Positions 40,245 through 51,625 of a stretch of 64,000 nucleotides of DNA are shown here, in pieces. The stretch covers positions 21,375,596 to 21,439,595 of the forward strand of contig OX336343.1 in assembly GCA_946902875.1 (NCBI GenBank). Direction: 5' to 3'. The position numbers were made by a program, and so were the translations under genes. Position 1 is the first letter of the stretch. Each line of letters opens with the position of its first letter. Under the pieces are notes generated by a model. It did not search any database, had not been told where the DNA came from, and saw nothing but the letters and a program-made list of their open reading frames with translations. The DNA comes from Nematopogon swammerdamellus. Its lineage: Eukaryota > Arthropoda > Insecta > Lepidoptera > Adelidae.

Positions 40245-43200
40245 TTATAGCATTATTAATTTTCCTTATTAGGTCATATTATCTGTGTGTAGTAAGTTAG
40301 TAGTAACAATGTATTATTGTATCAGTTTCAAAATGTATTTTAACGTTCTTTAATAGTTTATCATCATAATGACATTGAGTTTGTCATTAGTTAATTAGAA
40401 AGCATGGTTTCTCGAATTGTGTTCAAACTAAAAATAATTAGTGACACAAACTCTTATGATCTCTTTCTATAATTTCCTAGGCTCTGTATGTTAATAACAC
40501 CAGAAGCAACATAAAAGTACATAGAGCTGACAAAACGATGCAGTTTCTCTACCGACACACCGCGTTAATAAGAAGCGATTCTCAAGCTTTCTCCTTGAGA
40601 CTAGTGGTTATCGGCTATTGTCGTTGGAATTATTTATATCAACTTTATTGTTCGAGTTGAATATTAATGCTTATATGTCAATAAAAACTTTCATTTTCAG
40701 CTCGGTGCGTAGGTTGCTGACATGTTAAATGGAAATAGGCTCTTTTGTATGCAATCCCACATAGTATCTGTTTGTTCTTAGTTTATTTAAAATAATAATT
40801 CAAACACTTGATAATTGTGTTCTTTTTAAACCCTTTTATTATTTCTTGTTCTCTATAATCTTCTGTTTCCTTCCCTTCTCTTCGTCTCTTCTATTCTCTA
40901 CAGAAGAAGAATCTCCTACAATTTGATTGTAAACATTTTTTAAATCTTAAAAACATGATTTATTATATATTATTTATTAATATTAATTACTATCTACAAT
41001 TAAAATATTACTCTTTGACTAGTCAAATGTTTTTCTTAGTATTCGTGTCTATTTATCAAAATCTTTGTCACCGTCACAAACTGCATGCACGCACAAAGAG
41101 TATTCATGTCACCAGACTTACCATTTCGTCCGATTCCAAACTGACTTTCACCTTCCAAAATATTCAAGTCCCACAAAATCACTGTTTCACTTTTCACTTC
41201 ACTTCACTTCGATCGAAAAAGTTTTTGCATGCACTTTCAAAGTGTGTCCGAAATTTGAGTGCACTTTCGAATATACTTATATTAATATATTTATTTTTCG
41301 GTGAGGTCCGATGGAGGTCTGCCCTTTAGGAGAGACTATCGTGGACTGGCGTTTGGCCCCAAAACAGAACGACCACCGTCTTTCGCCTCGACTTAACGAT
41401 TCCTTCGGCGACGCTTGCGCAGCTATCTGTGCAGTCTTGATACTTTGGTGGAGAATGTAAATTTCTTAGAAGTGTACATACGTAAAAACAGTATTGTGAA
41501 AATATTTAACGTAATACGTAAAGAGTACTAAATGTAGATAGAATAGATAGATTTTAATGGAGTAATTAAAACAGACGTTTAAAGTAAATTAATTTGTTTT
41601 TAATTTAAAATAAAAAGAACACCTTTCAATAACAATATAAAAACAGCAATATTTTTGTGAAACCTAATACGTATGTAATATAGGAAGATTTTAATTATAT
41701 AAGTAGGTATATATTTAATTATATTAACTAATTACTCAAAATGTTTCAAATATAATACAAATGCTTTGTTTTACATAGGTTAATTTTAGGTTAAATTTTC
41801 TAGTTATCTGTAAGTTCTTTATTTTATTTGTCTGTTATCTTTCTGTTTTTTTAATTAATATATATACCCGTGTAATTTGAACCCTACCTATTTTAACTTC
41901 AAAATTTTGAACACTCAATGTGTAATTTAAGTGCAATTTTTACCACTAATATATTTTTTAATTTGAGTGTAATATTTATTTTTATATTTTATTTTTAATT
42001 TAATGATTTTATCTAGGTAATGTGATAATGGTGAAAACGCGTGTACAAAAATATACGAAATAAACAACAAATTTTGATTTGATTTTTTTAGAATCTTTTT
42101 TGTATTTGTGTGGGCCCCTTGCGATAGATATTTTTTACTTTATTTAATGAGAACTGGAAATAAGCCAATAACCAGTTCTAATATTTAAAAATAGCAAAAA
42201 ATCATAGTTCAACCTTTCATTATATTCATATAGCATTACAATACATTTGAATTTCAATTTTATTCAGGCTTTAGCAAATTCGATATCAGAAATTTTCTTA
42301 AAATGTTTTCATAGTATCAAGATCGTTAATTCGTTCTAGCCTATTCATTTTATTAACATTAAAATATTCAGCTTTCTCGTTCTGACACATACAGCTCCAG
42401 GAAGGAGTGACTGAAATAGAAATATCTGTTTCGTTGTCGCATTTAGTTTAAACTATAACTGGAAACCATTTACTTAATAGCTTAGTAGTACAACTGATTT
42501 TAAATAAGTAGTAATAATAGTATGAGTGTAGAACAACATATAAATAGTTATCAATGTAAATTGTAATGAATTTATTATAATATTTTTATATTAAAGAATA
42601 TATATATATCACTTTTTAGTGCTTCGTAATATTTATTTAAAAAAAAACACATGTTTTTTATTTTATTTTATATATTTCGGCTAATGCCGTCTTCAGTAAT
42701 TAATTATCTATAATATGTATCTATCTATAATGTAAATTGTGAGCTTTATCTGAAAAAAAAAATCAAATTTGGGCTTATCATTTTTCTCTGAAACTATTTA
42801 TTGTTTTGTAGATAGATCAAATACAATATATATTATGGAGTATATTTCTTTTAATCTAATAAACATGTTTGTAGACAATCATGTTGCAAGAATCAACTGA
42901 GAGAAAAGTGACCAACTCAATATTTTGCTTCTAGTGCTCGTCGTAGCGCTGGTTATCCGTGAGATTTTGCCAATGTCCTTGCCAATGCTCTGGTAGTCTC
43001 CACTACATTTCCCAACTCTCCAATCCCATGGCTATTTAGCGTGATAGTATATAGCTTATAGTGAGCCTCAAGAACTACTCTTACCATTGGTGCAAACCGC
43101 ATCAAAATCTGCTCGGTGGTTCCGGAGTTTTACTTCAAACATAGATACATTCATACATACAGAGATACGTTCCCATTTATATGGAGTAGACATAAAGATA

Positions 43201-43929
43201 GAGATAGAGAAGACAGAGATAAAGAAGAGATAGAGAGTGGAGATAGAGAAGATGTTCGAATTGTTCGATTGAATGTCCAGTATGAGTATATTTCCACATA
43301 AGATACTCCACACTATAATATTCTATTCCTCATGTAAACGGAACATGTCAATGTTCTTCAATATTAAATGTACGTTTGTCCACTCTGCTTTTATGTCGTG
43401 ATATGCAATGAATGAACGTAACAAACGCATACCGTAGTAGTTGGGACTTGGGCCGACTCTCGCGCATACACCATAGAGCTAAGTGATAATTTAGAATGGT
43501 AAAGTATAAACATTTTTCTTTAAGGCGGAAACAAAACTCAAACCGTGCTACCCGAGCACTGATGATTGAAACACGAACCGTATGCAGATGTAAATAGGTG
43601 CGAGATTCATTCTACTCGTGCGGTGGCTGATACATCACGCCGACGATGAACGTTTGCGCGAAAACCACACTATACAAATTAAAAAAGTGTTGGAAAGATG
43701 AAGACATTTTTTTTAGCTACGATTGTAGGGAAAAATATTATCTATATTTCTATGAGGGTCTTGTATTGAAACAATTTATGCTTCTCAAGAAAATTTAACT
43801 TGAAAGTACAATTTTCGTACGTTTCCTTTTTTTTTATAGATATATTTAACACCTTTCCAAAGCAGTAAAATATATATTTTTTTTATCTACTACATATGTT
43901 TGTTAATTAAAGACCAATACATAACATAT
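40245..43929. other. 3.7 kb AT-rich DNA, no gene supported
   Basis: No convincing exon. 41290-41450 has a GC-richer piece ('cggcgacgcttgcgcagcta') that looks like decayed LINE but cannot be placed. 42050-42085 has a LINE-like tail ('aataaacaacaaattttgat'). 43185-43255 is an imperfect (GAGATA)-type purine tract. 43050-43180 has the 'tcggtggttccggagtttta' box of a dispersed repeat. Confidence 0.45.
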
Positions 43930-44165
43930 CTTCTTATATTACTAGGTGGTAGGGTTTTACCAGCCCGGGTTGGTACCACCGCACTGAATGAAAGGTCGGT
44001 CGAAACGGCTATGTAAATAGTTTGTGTTTTCCGTCCAGTTCAGTGTAGCCGGCACTACCGAAGGGAAGCACTGACGTGGCACCAAGTTCACCCGGTGTTA
44101 TGGGCTGACATCACGGATGTTGTAGGTGATGTAGCCAACCGTATCAGTTTCCATAAAAAAAAATA
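43930..44165 (+). mobile_element. XA composite SINE, head-truncated
   Basis: Starts inside the XA junction ('cttcttatattactaggtgg') and runs through the central domain and tail to the A-run. Confidence 0.9.
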
Positions 44166-44344
44166 AAAAAAAACATATATTTTTTTTCAGATTTTTATCC
44201 TTACCAATAACTCAACAATTTCGTTTAAAGTTGACCTTTTGAGTCTTATTTGCGGCTTAATGCAATATGTTGGCACAAGAAATGCCATATAAAAAAACAT
44301 TTCTCTGATATGATAGGAATGTGGTATTTTATTCTTTTTCATGT
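44166..44344. other. AT-rich spacer
   Basis: Nothing recognised. Confidence 0.4.
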
Positions 44345-44465
44345 AATCAGTAGGGGTGGCTGAGTCTGAGGGGCCACATGCTCAAACCAGCCAATGTCAC
44401 CACCGGGAAGGTAGCCCTAACTTCGCTTTGGATTGCTGGACGAATCCGAGTGCACTGTACTGCTT
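44345..44465 (-). mobile_element. SINE-B tail fragment
   Basis: 'ggtggctgagtctgaggggc' and 'ccagccaatgtcaccaccgg' are the reverse of the SINE-B end. Broken off at 'ggattgctgg'. Confidence 0.7.
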
Positions 44466-44544
44466 ATGGATAATGAATAAATAATAAAGAATAAAGAAAC
44501 GTGTAATATTGAAATTAGTGAAAAATAAACTTTGCTTAACAAGG

Positions 44545-44625
44545 TCATAGTAAGCCAGTCAGGCAAAACATAGGCCTCTCAAATATTTCTCCAGTCTTCC
44601 CGGCCTTCAGCGGTATGGAATCACT
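44545..44625 (-). pseudogene. RTE-like LINE scrap
   Basis: 'taggcctctcaaatatttct' and 'cttcccggccttcagcggta' match the RTE-like end at 62745. Too short to say more. Confidence 0.55.
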
Positions 44626-44849
44626 TCTTTAAATCTAAATTTCAATTCCTCTATTTTTATATATTTGGTACATTACATAGAGTTAGACAGGTCAAACACT
44701 GCATACAAGTTTTCGTATTCTATTCCGATTCAAGCAAAAATAGGCCAAACTGTCAAAACATCGAACCGTTCACAATAAAAAAAAATCGCTCTGAAAAATA
44801 AAAGTGATTGTCTCCGATTTGTCCGACATAATGTAATGCCGTCGTTCTC

Positions 44850-44885
44850 ACACACACACACACACGCACGCACCCTCACGGCAGC

Positions 44886-44920
<35 letters not shown>
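44850..44920. repeat. (CA)n microsatellite
   Basis: Two CA runs of about 16 and 30 bp, separated by a GC-rich piece. The 111-codon minus frame across it is low-complexity read-through. Confidence 0.95.
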
Positions 44921-44997
44921 CAACGACTGAAAGCAGCGCAGGAAAATTATTCTTTCTGCCCTGGCACACGCTGAGCCGATGTACTCGTAAATAGGTT

Positions 44998-45125
44998 AAG
45001 AATAGAATAGAATAGAAACTCTTTATGGTACACAATTTAAAAGTACACGATATGAAACAAGACATACAGGAGTGCGCAAAGGCGGACTTATAGCTGTAAG
45101 TGATTTCTTCCAGTCAACCTTTCTT
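44998..45125 (-). mobile_element. LINE 3' tail with (ATTCT)n
   Basis: Plus strand '(GAATA)n' then 'gaaactctttatggtacaca' and 'gcaaaggcggacttatagct'. Same 3' UTR type as 23086 but with another tail unit. Confidence 0.65.
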
Positions 45126-45714
45126 AAGTACATAGGTTAAGGTTATTATACTATGCAAAATAAACATTTATCTTATCAAATTAAATTAAATGAAATTAAA
45201 TGTACTTTATTTATCTCGTCAAATACAATATATACACAATAGATACAAGAAAAAACACAAGACAAATTGGACCTGACTTTGTCCCTCACTACCGAGCCTG
45301 GGAGCCGGTGAGAGGGACGCTGATTTTAAGTCAGGCCCAAGTACACAACACAAGCAATATTCTAAACATATGCCTTCCCTAACATACTCTTATCTTAAGG
45401 TTTCGCGGTTTATCCGCCTCTAATCACCTCAAAACTCTATCCGAGTGCATGCAGACAGTATTGTGCTGGTTTCACAGCTCATTGTCTCTCTGAAAATTGG
45501 GTTATATTTTTCTCCGTACTTTCTAGTGCCTCTGCTCTGAGATAAACTCACACAATACATTTTTACATTATTATTTTGTTCATTAGTTTGGCTTACTAGT
45601 GATTTATTATTACATTGCACTAACTAGCAGACATAGCTGTGAACGTTCGAAGCTGCTTTTTTTCAGTAGTTTATTTTTTATTTTTTTGTTGAATCAATTG
45701 AGATGAGATCAAAT
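45126..45714. other. AT-rich spacer
   Basis: No gene or repeat supported. Confidence 0.4.
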
Positions 45715-46140
45715 TATAAGCGCGACACATGGCGCCGAGCTACCCATAAGGTGTCTAAAGACGACCATGGACATTCGGTTGTATGCGGGGGTTGCGAATG
45801 CCATGCCGGCCTGACTGGTGCCCATTCACGCCCCTTTTGAAGGATCCGAGACTGTACTTGTGGGGGAACATATGAGCAGAGCGTTCCAGAGTTTACCGGT
45901 TCTGTAGAGGAAAGATCTGCAGAATCAGTAGTGGGTGTAGTTCGATTTTTTTTTATGGGAAGCACGGCATATGCGCGTCAAATTAACGCAGAGGTGTAGT
46001 CCGACGGCGCCCATGGGCATTCGGATATTTACGGTTGCTGCGAATACCATGTCGGCCGGCTAGGTGCACCTTCACATTATGTTTAAAGGACCCCAGAAAG
46101 TACATTGGAGGAAAGGATGGAGGTCTATGAGGGTATCAAG
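45715..46140 (-). pseudogene. Two LINE-a type 3' ends in tandem
   Basis: 45715-45945 is LINE-a ('gcgccgagctacccataagg', 'gagcgttccagagtttaccg'). 45948-46125 is LINE-a2 ('gaggtgtagtccgacggcgc', 'tgtcggccggctaggtgcac'), the same subfamily as 32486-32936. Both minus strand, both truncated; the first lies at the 3' side of the second. Confidence 0.75.
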
Positions 46141-46543
46141 CGTCGGGTGGCCGAGTGGTTTGGGCATCGGCTTCTCATGCGAGATGTCCGAGGTTCGAAT
46201 CCGGTCGGCGTGTACCAATGAGTTTTTTCTGACGAAAAAAATTACGTGCATACCTACATCTGCTGCTTCACCGTTCGGAACCGGTGTAAAACTGTAGGTC
46301 CCTTCCCTTGCCCCTTATTAGGTGGTAGGCTCAAATTGTAGCCGACTGGGTTGATACCACCGTACTGGATGTAAGATGGCCGCATAGCAGCCTCGGTTGT
46401 GTTCTCCTCTAGTCCAGTATAGCCAGCAATCCAGGGAAGTCTCTGGTATGGCACCTACCTTCTCGGAGGTGATATTGGCTGGTCGGAGCATGTGCTTTGG
46501 CCCCTCCGACTCAGCCAACCATACCGGATTACATAAAAAAAAT
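46141..46543 (+). mobile_element. SINE-B, full length
   Basis: tRNA-like head: box A 'ggtggccgagtggtttgggc', box B 'cgaggttcgaatccggtcgg' 40 bp later, as in Ser/Leu-type tRNA genes. Then a spacer, a central domain ('taggtggtaggctcaaattg', 'ataccaccgtactggatgta') and a tail ('ctcagccaaccataccggat') with an A-run. No 5S block. Very similar to 62252-62654. Confidence 0.9.
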
Positions 46544-46817
46544 CTGCCATAATCGCGGGCTAACGGAACCCTTAAAAGGGTAGATTAATTGAGTAAACCC
46601 AATACCTTGTAAACAGGAAATGTTTACCGGAAACTGAACCAGCGGTTTCGCAGCCGCAGTCCGCCCGTGCGTGCGCCAGCGACACCTCGCGGTGTTGTTT
46701 ACGATTGCAAAACACAATCCGTCTCAAATTGCATCTCAACTGCCGCGCGAGCGCACAGCGATCTATCAACTTGTCTAAGATAAGTATACAAGCATGAGAG
46801 AGGAAATTGACAATCGT
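46544..46817. other. Spacer, nothing recognised
   Basis: GC-richer near 46640-46760. No motif. Confidence 0.4.
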
Positions 46818-47158
46818 CAGCCTCGATAGCTCAGTAGTGCAGACAGTTGACTGTCGCGGTCAGTACTTGGATGGGTGACCGCTCGACCGTTGGAGGCTGA
46901 CAGCGGTTCGGATTCAACGTAAACCTTCCTATCTTACTCGGTGGTAGGGTTCAACCCGCCCGGGTTGGTACCACCGCACTGAATGTAGCGTCGGTCGAAA
47001 CGGCTATGTAAATAGTTTGTGTTTTCCGTCCAGTTCAGTGTATCCGACATGAAATGAAGGGAAGCACTGACATGGCACCTAGTTCACCCGGTGTTACGGG
47101 CTGACATCGCGGATGTTGTAGGTGATGTAGCCAACCGTGTCAGTTTCCATAAAAAAAA
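46818..47158 (+). mobile_element. SINE-A, head with partial 5S block
   Basis: Box A 'cctcgatagctcagtagtgc', then only the 3' part of the 5S-like block ('cggtcagtacttggatgggt', 'gaccgctcgacc'), box B 'cagcggttcggattcaacgt', central domain, tail and A-run. The 5S box A part is deleted. Confidence 0.9.
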
Positions 47159-47391
47159 GTAATGACTTCGAGCGAGACAACAGCCTTTCTCGGAAGATGA
47201 CCTGTGGGACGCCGGAATTACTGGCCACAAGAATAAAAGCAAGAGAACTACGAGGTAATCTTTGTAACGTGGTTAGCGCAAAATGTTTTGAACATGTAGC
47301 ATTTTCTTTCATACAGAAGAACAAATGTGCAAGTACAAATAAGGCAAAGCCAAAGTCAAGCTGCAAGGCAAAGTCAGCTCGGAGGTTTTCT
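47159..47391. other. Short unique segment between inverted SINEs
   Basis: About 230 bp, less AT-rich, between a plus SINE-A and a minus XA. No motif recognised. Confidence 0.4.
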
Positions 47392-47630
47392 TTTTTTTTA
47401 TGGAAACTGACACGGTTGGCTACATACATCACCTACAACATCCGTGATGTCAGCCCTTAACACCGGGTGAACTTGGTGCCACGTCAGTGCTTCCCTTCGG
47501 TCGTGCCGGCTACACTGAACTGGACGGAAAACACAAACTACTTACATAGCCGATTCGACCGACCTTTCATTCAGTACGGTGGTACCAAACCGGGCGGGTT
47601 AAACCCTACCACCTAGTAATATAAGTTATG
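47392..47630 (-). mobile_element. XA/SINE-A tail and central domain
   Basis: T-run, 'atggaaactgacacggttgg' through 'accacctagtaatataagtt'. Ends at the XA junction. Confidence 0.85.
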
Positions 47631-47664
47631 TTACGTTACGTTGTTATACGTTACGTTGCGTTAT

Positions 47665-47996
47665 CTGTTTTTTATGTAAACCAACATAGGTTGAGGCTGA
47701 CCAATCACCTCTACCCGCGAAACCACGCTCAGTTAGATGCCTTGTCAGCAGATTTGCGGACTGCTAGGCTGTCTAACCTGTTAATACGACAAGTAGTAAT
47801 TCTATGAAGGCCATGCCGACCGACGTCCGAGCTGAGTACTCTATCTATCTATCTAGTGCGACGTTTAAATTTAATTTTGAGGTTAATCCGTTGAAGTTGA
47901 GGCCGAAGGCCGAGCTGCGCGTTCGTGTACGATGTACGCTTTCGTGAGAATCCGATGTAGGTGAGGCCGGAGGCCCAGCTACGTTATTGTACGATT
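47665..47996 (-). pseudogene. LINE-c 3' scrap, then E-like repeats
   Basis: 47665-47800 is LINE-c ('ttatgtaaaccaacataggt', 'gattgcggactgctaggct'-type). 47885-47990 contains two 'ggccgaaggccgagct' / 'ggccggaggcccagct' boxes, related to repeat E. Confidence 0.65.
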
Positions 47997-48235
47997 TTTT
48001 TTTATTTTCGAACTGGGTGGCTCTGCCCGAGTTCGAAACCTCAGGCGCAGCCAATTTCACCCCCGAGGAGGTGCCAGTCCGGCTTGGAGGTGAACTAATG
48101 TTGCTGGGGAAAGGCTATATTAACCCGCGATTTGAAGATCCGTGGATCTTAGGAGTGGGGAAAGATATTCCCTGGGAGCCCGTTCCACACCTTTGCAGTG
48201 CGGAACTAGAAATATTTAGAGAATAAGAGAAAAGA
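47997..48235 (-). pseudogene. LINE-b 3' end
   Basis: Same 3' end as 58577 ('gaactgggtggctctgcccg', 'ccagtccggcttggaggtga', 'gatattccctgggagcccgt'). Minus strand, truncated. Confidence 0.8.
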
Positions 48236-48718
48236 AGAATAAAATAAGAAAAAGATTTAGACGATGACATTATATTCGGTCATACACAGTCTTAGCTCTG
48301 TATATACGCCTATAAACGTAGCTTTCTTTTCGCACGTCTCGTCGAGACAAAAGCGCTCTTTTATTTGGCGCGCACCGGACGTGACCATGGCGGATGGCGG
48401 CCGTTTTCATTTAAAATTAACGCTCATTTTTTGAGTCGCTTTGTTTTTACGCAGGCTTTTGACGAGCCGAAAGTGAGAATGTGCCATTTCACACAGGTAT
48501 ATACTTAGTGCGCCATGGGGTCAAACCGTGGAGATTCATATCCGAACGTTCTTAAACTGGCTTATTGAACGCAATATTTTTTTTATATTTCGTTGGCTGT
48601 TATTCCGAATTCGTACAAACAGTGAAAGAAAAAAATATATAAATAATTTTAAGTTGCCGGTGAAAGCGTCTCAAGACTGTTCATGTGAACACAATTTTTG
48701 CATTTTGTAACATAGCTT
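48236..48718. other. Spacer; CpG-rich piece at 48340-48400
   Basis: Contains 'gaccatggcggatggcggcc', a start-codon-like context in a CpG patch, but the frame closes after 15 codons and no splice donor is convincing. No gene called. Confidence 0.35.
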
Positions 48719-49430
48719 TTTTATGTAAACCAACATGGGTGGTTGTGCCGAGAGACCAATGGTGCAGTCGACAGAGGTAAAATCACCTCTCCTCGCGAAA
48801 CCACGCTCAGTCAGGCGTCATGGACGTTGCTCTGATGAATTGGCTTCCCTCATCCCTCCTACCCCCATCCGTCTCCGACGCACCCGCCGGACTCGCTCGG
48901 AACATCCATATGTTGTCGACACCCAACTTTTAAGAACACATTGTTTTTCAAAATCTTTCCTGTGTCGAACGGCGAAAATATGGAACGGTCTTCCAGTGAG
49001 TGTTTTCCTCACCACCTGGGAATCTTCAAAAGGCGTGTCAATAAATTAGACGACAACCTTTTTGTCCGCCTCATAGCCGGCATAGCGCCTCTCTGAGCGT
49101 GGTTTCGCGAGGAAGGGTGTTATTGGCTGTGTCTGATCTTCCGTTGAAGTATTGGGCACAGACACCCGCGCCGGCTGTCTATAAAACAAATGCCAGCAGA
49201 TTTTCAGTCTGTTGCTAGGCTGTCTAACCTGTTAATACGACGTTTGATGACCCCCAGATTAAAGGATTCGGGAAACACACTCACCGGAAGACAGTTCCAA
49301 ACGCTAGCGGTGCGACAAAGAAACGATTTAGAGAACCCAATGTCAAGAACAAAGAGAGTCTCTCTGCGACGAGTGATGCGGAGATAGGACGGGTGGCAGG
49401 GAATAAGGAAACCTAGTTCGCACTCAGACT
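48719..49430 (-). pseudogene. LINE-c copy split by LINE-d
   Basis: LINE-c 3' end at 48719-48821 ('aaccacgctcagtcaggcgt') and its upstream part at 49187-49430 ('atgccagcagattttcagtc' to 'ggacgggtggcagggaata'). Between them lies LINE-d in the opposite direction. The two halves are contiguous in other LINE-c copies, so this is a clean nested insertion. Confidence 0.8.
48822..49186 (+). pseudogene. LINE-d inserted into LINE-c
   Basis: Plus strand GRCSDELASLIPPTPIRL, RTRSEHPYVVDTQLLRTHCF, SFLCRTAKIWNGLPVSVF, then a 3' UTR ('cgcctctctgagcgtggttt', 'gacacccgcgccggctgtct'). C-terminal end of a CR1/Jockey-type reverse transcriptase with the frame open for about 100 codons. Confidence 0.8.
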
Positions 49431-49690
49431 AATTCCTCAAAGTCGGGAACCTTCGCGGAATTCCGTCGGTCTTTAGCTGCCGGAGCTAGCCTATATGTGC
49501 TTTCTGGAGGCCACCATACTGCCAGGGTATCTGCAGACCTCTGCAATAGAAGACGAAGTACAGACAATACCTTCAGCTCCCTTCTTTCATCGTACAGTAT
49601 ACTGCACTCCATTAGAACGTGATCGGCAGTCTCCGATCTCAAAAAATGTAATTGCATCTGATCTGAGTGGGTGTGCTCGAAGCCTCATCA
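49431..49690 (-). pseudogene. R1-like LINE C-terminal fragment
   Basis: Minus strand FLRSETADHVLMECSILYDE, then LAVWWPPESTYRLAPAAKDR and a stop near 49424. 'ETADHVLMEC' fits the degenerate zinc-binding end of R1-like retrotransposons (C..C..ET..H.L..C); the first two cysteines are gone. 77 codons open. Family assignment is tentative. Confidence 0.55.
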
Positions 49691-50255
49691 ACAGCCAATT
49701 TCACCCCCGAGGAGGTGCCAGTCAGGTTTGAGGCCGAACTACAGTCGTTGGGAAAAGGCTATTAATAAGCGATTCATGGAGGTTTGGCGATCTTAAGGAT
49801 TTATGGTCAGGTGTGGTCATTTAGAAATTGTGACTGAATGAAGAATCACGCAAAACATTAGTTTAAACAGACTAATGCGTTCTGTCAAAATTTTCGAAAT
49901 GACCGCATCTGATCGTAAATCTTCACTATGATATGACACTGGCTAAAATGTCTCAAAAAGACTATCGCAAAAAAAAATGTTTTCTTTTGCCAACTCCCAT
50001 AGTAGACCAATGCAGCCCGAGCATGTACTGTGTGTGTAATATAGGTACTCGAGGTCGACTTGAATGACCGTAATAGCCTTAAAATCCGTGGATTTTAAGG
50101 ATTCCCCGGAAGTCATTCCGAGGAATATCACCATTCCAAACCTTTGCAGTGCGACGCAAGAACGATTTAGAGGTTCGGAGAACTCTTCTGTCGCCTACAG
50201 AGGGGTGTTCCACGAGAGCGTGGTCGGTTTGACGAATATGAACAGGGGAAAGAGA
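49691..50255 (-). pseudogene. Scattered LINE-b pieces
   Basis: 49685-49790 ('gccaatttcacccccgagga') and 50085-50250 ('ccaaacctttgcagtgcgac', 'ttccacgagagcgtggtcgg') match the LINE-b 3' region, with an unrelated ~290 bp between them. Confidence 0.6.
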
Positions 50256-50580
50256 ATTTTACACAACTAATGGAGAATGTAAAAGACCGGTTGTGATTTT
50301 GTCAGCGCATGTATGTTTGTTCATGTATATATGTATAATCTATTCAATTACCCTCACAGAGCCTAAACGACTTGACCAAATTCAACATAATTATGATTCA
50401 GCACTGCTGGATTAGTCTCGATAGTCCACAGGCGTGTGTGTAATTGTTATTTTTGAAAATGGTAGGCGCCAGGCGATATATTGTCAAACTTTTAAATGTT
50501 TTTCTAACCCAATGGATTGGGGTATCGCTGTCAAAAGCTTAAAAAACAATTTAAATTATACCACAACTGAGTTTAGAAGT
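50256..50580. other. AT-rich spacer
   Basis: Nothing recognised. Confidence 0.4.
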
Positions 50581-50624
50581 CAAATGAATTAAGAAAGAAG
50601 AAAAAAGAAAGAAAGTGAGAAAGT

Positions 50625-50667
<43 letters not shown>

Positions 50668-50760
50668 CAGAAAGAAAGAAAGTGAGAAAGTGAGAAAGAA
50701 AGAAAGAAAGAAGAATGGTAGAAAGAAAGAAAGAAGGAAAACAAGCAAGCAAGAAACAAA
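50581..50760. repeat. (GAAA)n microsatellite 1
   Basis: Imperfect GAAA repeats with GTGA interruptions. The Phe/Leu/Ser-rich minus frames over it are artefacts. Confidence 0.95.
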
Positions 50761-51107
50761 TAAATAAGAAAAACATAAAAGTTTACCATGACAGTACATT
50801 ACAAAATTCTCGCTCAATCCGGAATACGTTGTTTTAACAAAGTGGCGAAAGTACAAAGCTAATAACATTACCTATAACACAAAAGAGTTAATTTTGCGAA
50901 AAACTCTTTCACCTCCGCGATTCGGGACGGAATTAGTCAAGCTGTTTTTATTTTAGGACTGCAATCAGTTAAGCCTTGTTACACATACACGATCCACAGA
51001 CCGACCAATGAAAACAGATACTACAAAGTATATGAACTGAAAGTCCCTTCCCTTATTGGAGATTGCGACTAATCGCAAGAATAAAACCGGAAGACCAAGT
51101 GGTAACC
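50761..51107. other. Spacer
   Basis: Nothing recognised. Confidence 0.4.
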
Positions 51108-51440
51108 CTATTTTTTTTATGGCAACTGACACGGTTGGCTACATCACCTACAACATCCGTGATTTCAGCCCATAACACCGGGTGACCTAGGTGTTATGTC
51201 AGTGCTTCCCTTCATTTCATGTCGGCTACACTGAACTGGACGGAAAACACGAACTATTTACATACCCGTTTCGACAGACGTTTCATTCAGTGCGGTGGTA
51301 CCAACCCGGGCGGGATAAACCCTACTACCTAGTAAGGTAAGAAGGGAAGGGACCTATAGTTTAACGTGGAATTCGAACCACGGCCGGCCTTGAACGGTCG
51401 AGCGGTCACCTATCCAAGTACAGACCGCGCACAGGTGTGC
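51108..51440 (-). mobile_element. SINE-A, decayed head
   Basis: T-run, tail, central domain, box B ('cgaaccacggccggcc' in reverse) and part of the 5S-like block ('cacctatccaagtacagacc'). It ends at the join to an opposite SINE-A. Confidence 0.85.
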
Positions 51441-51625
51441 TGAACTGAGTGATAGGTCGGTTGAAAGGTCGGTAAAATAGTTCGTGTTTTCTGTCCAATT
51501 CAGTGTAGCCGGCACGACCGAATGGAAGAACTGACATAGCACCTAGTTCACCAAGGTGTTACGGGGTTAATATATATATATGCAGTAAGGGATGTAGCCA
51601 ACCGTGTTCGTTTCCATAAAATAAA
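51441..51625 (+). mobile_element. SINE-A tail, head-to-head with the previous copy
   Basis: 'ctgagtgataggtcggttga' to 'cgtttccataaaataaaa'. Contains a small TA insertion ('taatatatatatatgcag'). Its sequence is complementary to the left part of 51108-51440. Confidence 0.85.

Noticed and set aside
44730..45065. 111-codon minus frame with Val-Cys repeats
   Set aside because: It is read-through of the (CA)n microsatellite and a LINE tail.
48340..48420. Host gene start at 'gaccatggcggatggcggcc'
   Set aside because: The frame closes after 15 codons and no donor site or continuing exon is evident.
50551..50868. Phe/Leu/Ser-rich open frames
   Set aside because: They only translate the (GAAA)n microsatellite on the opposite strand; the same holds for 53495-53716.
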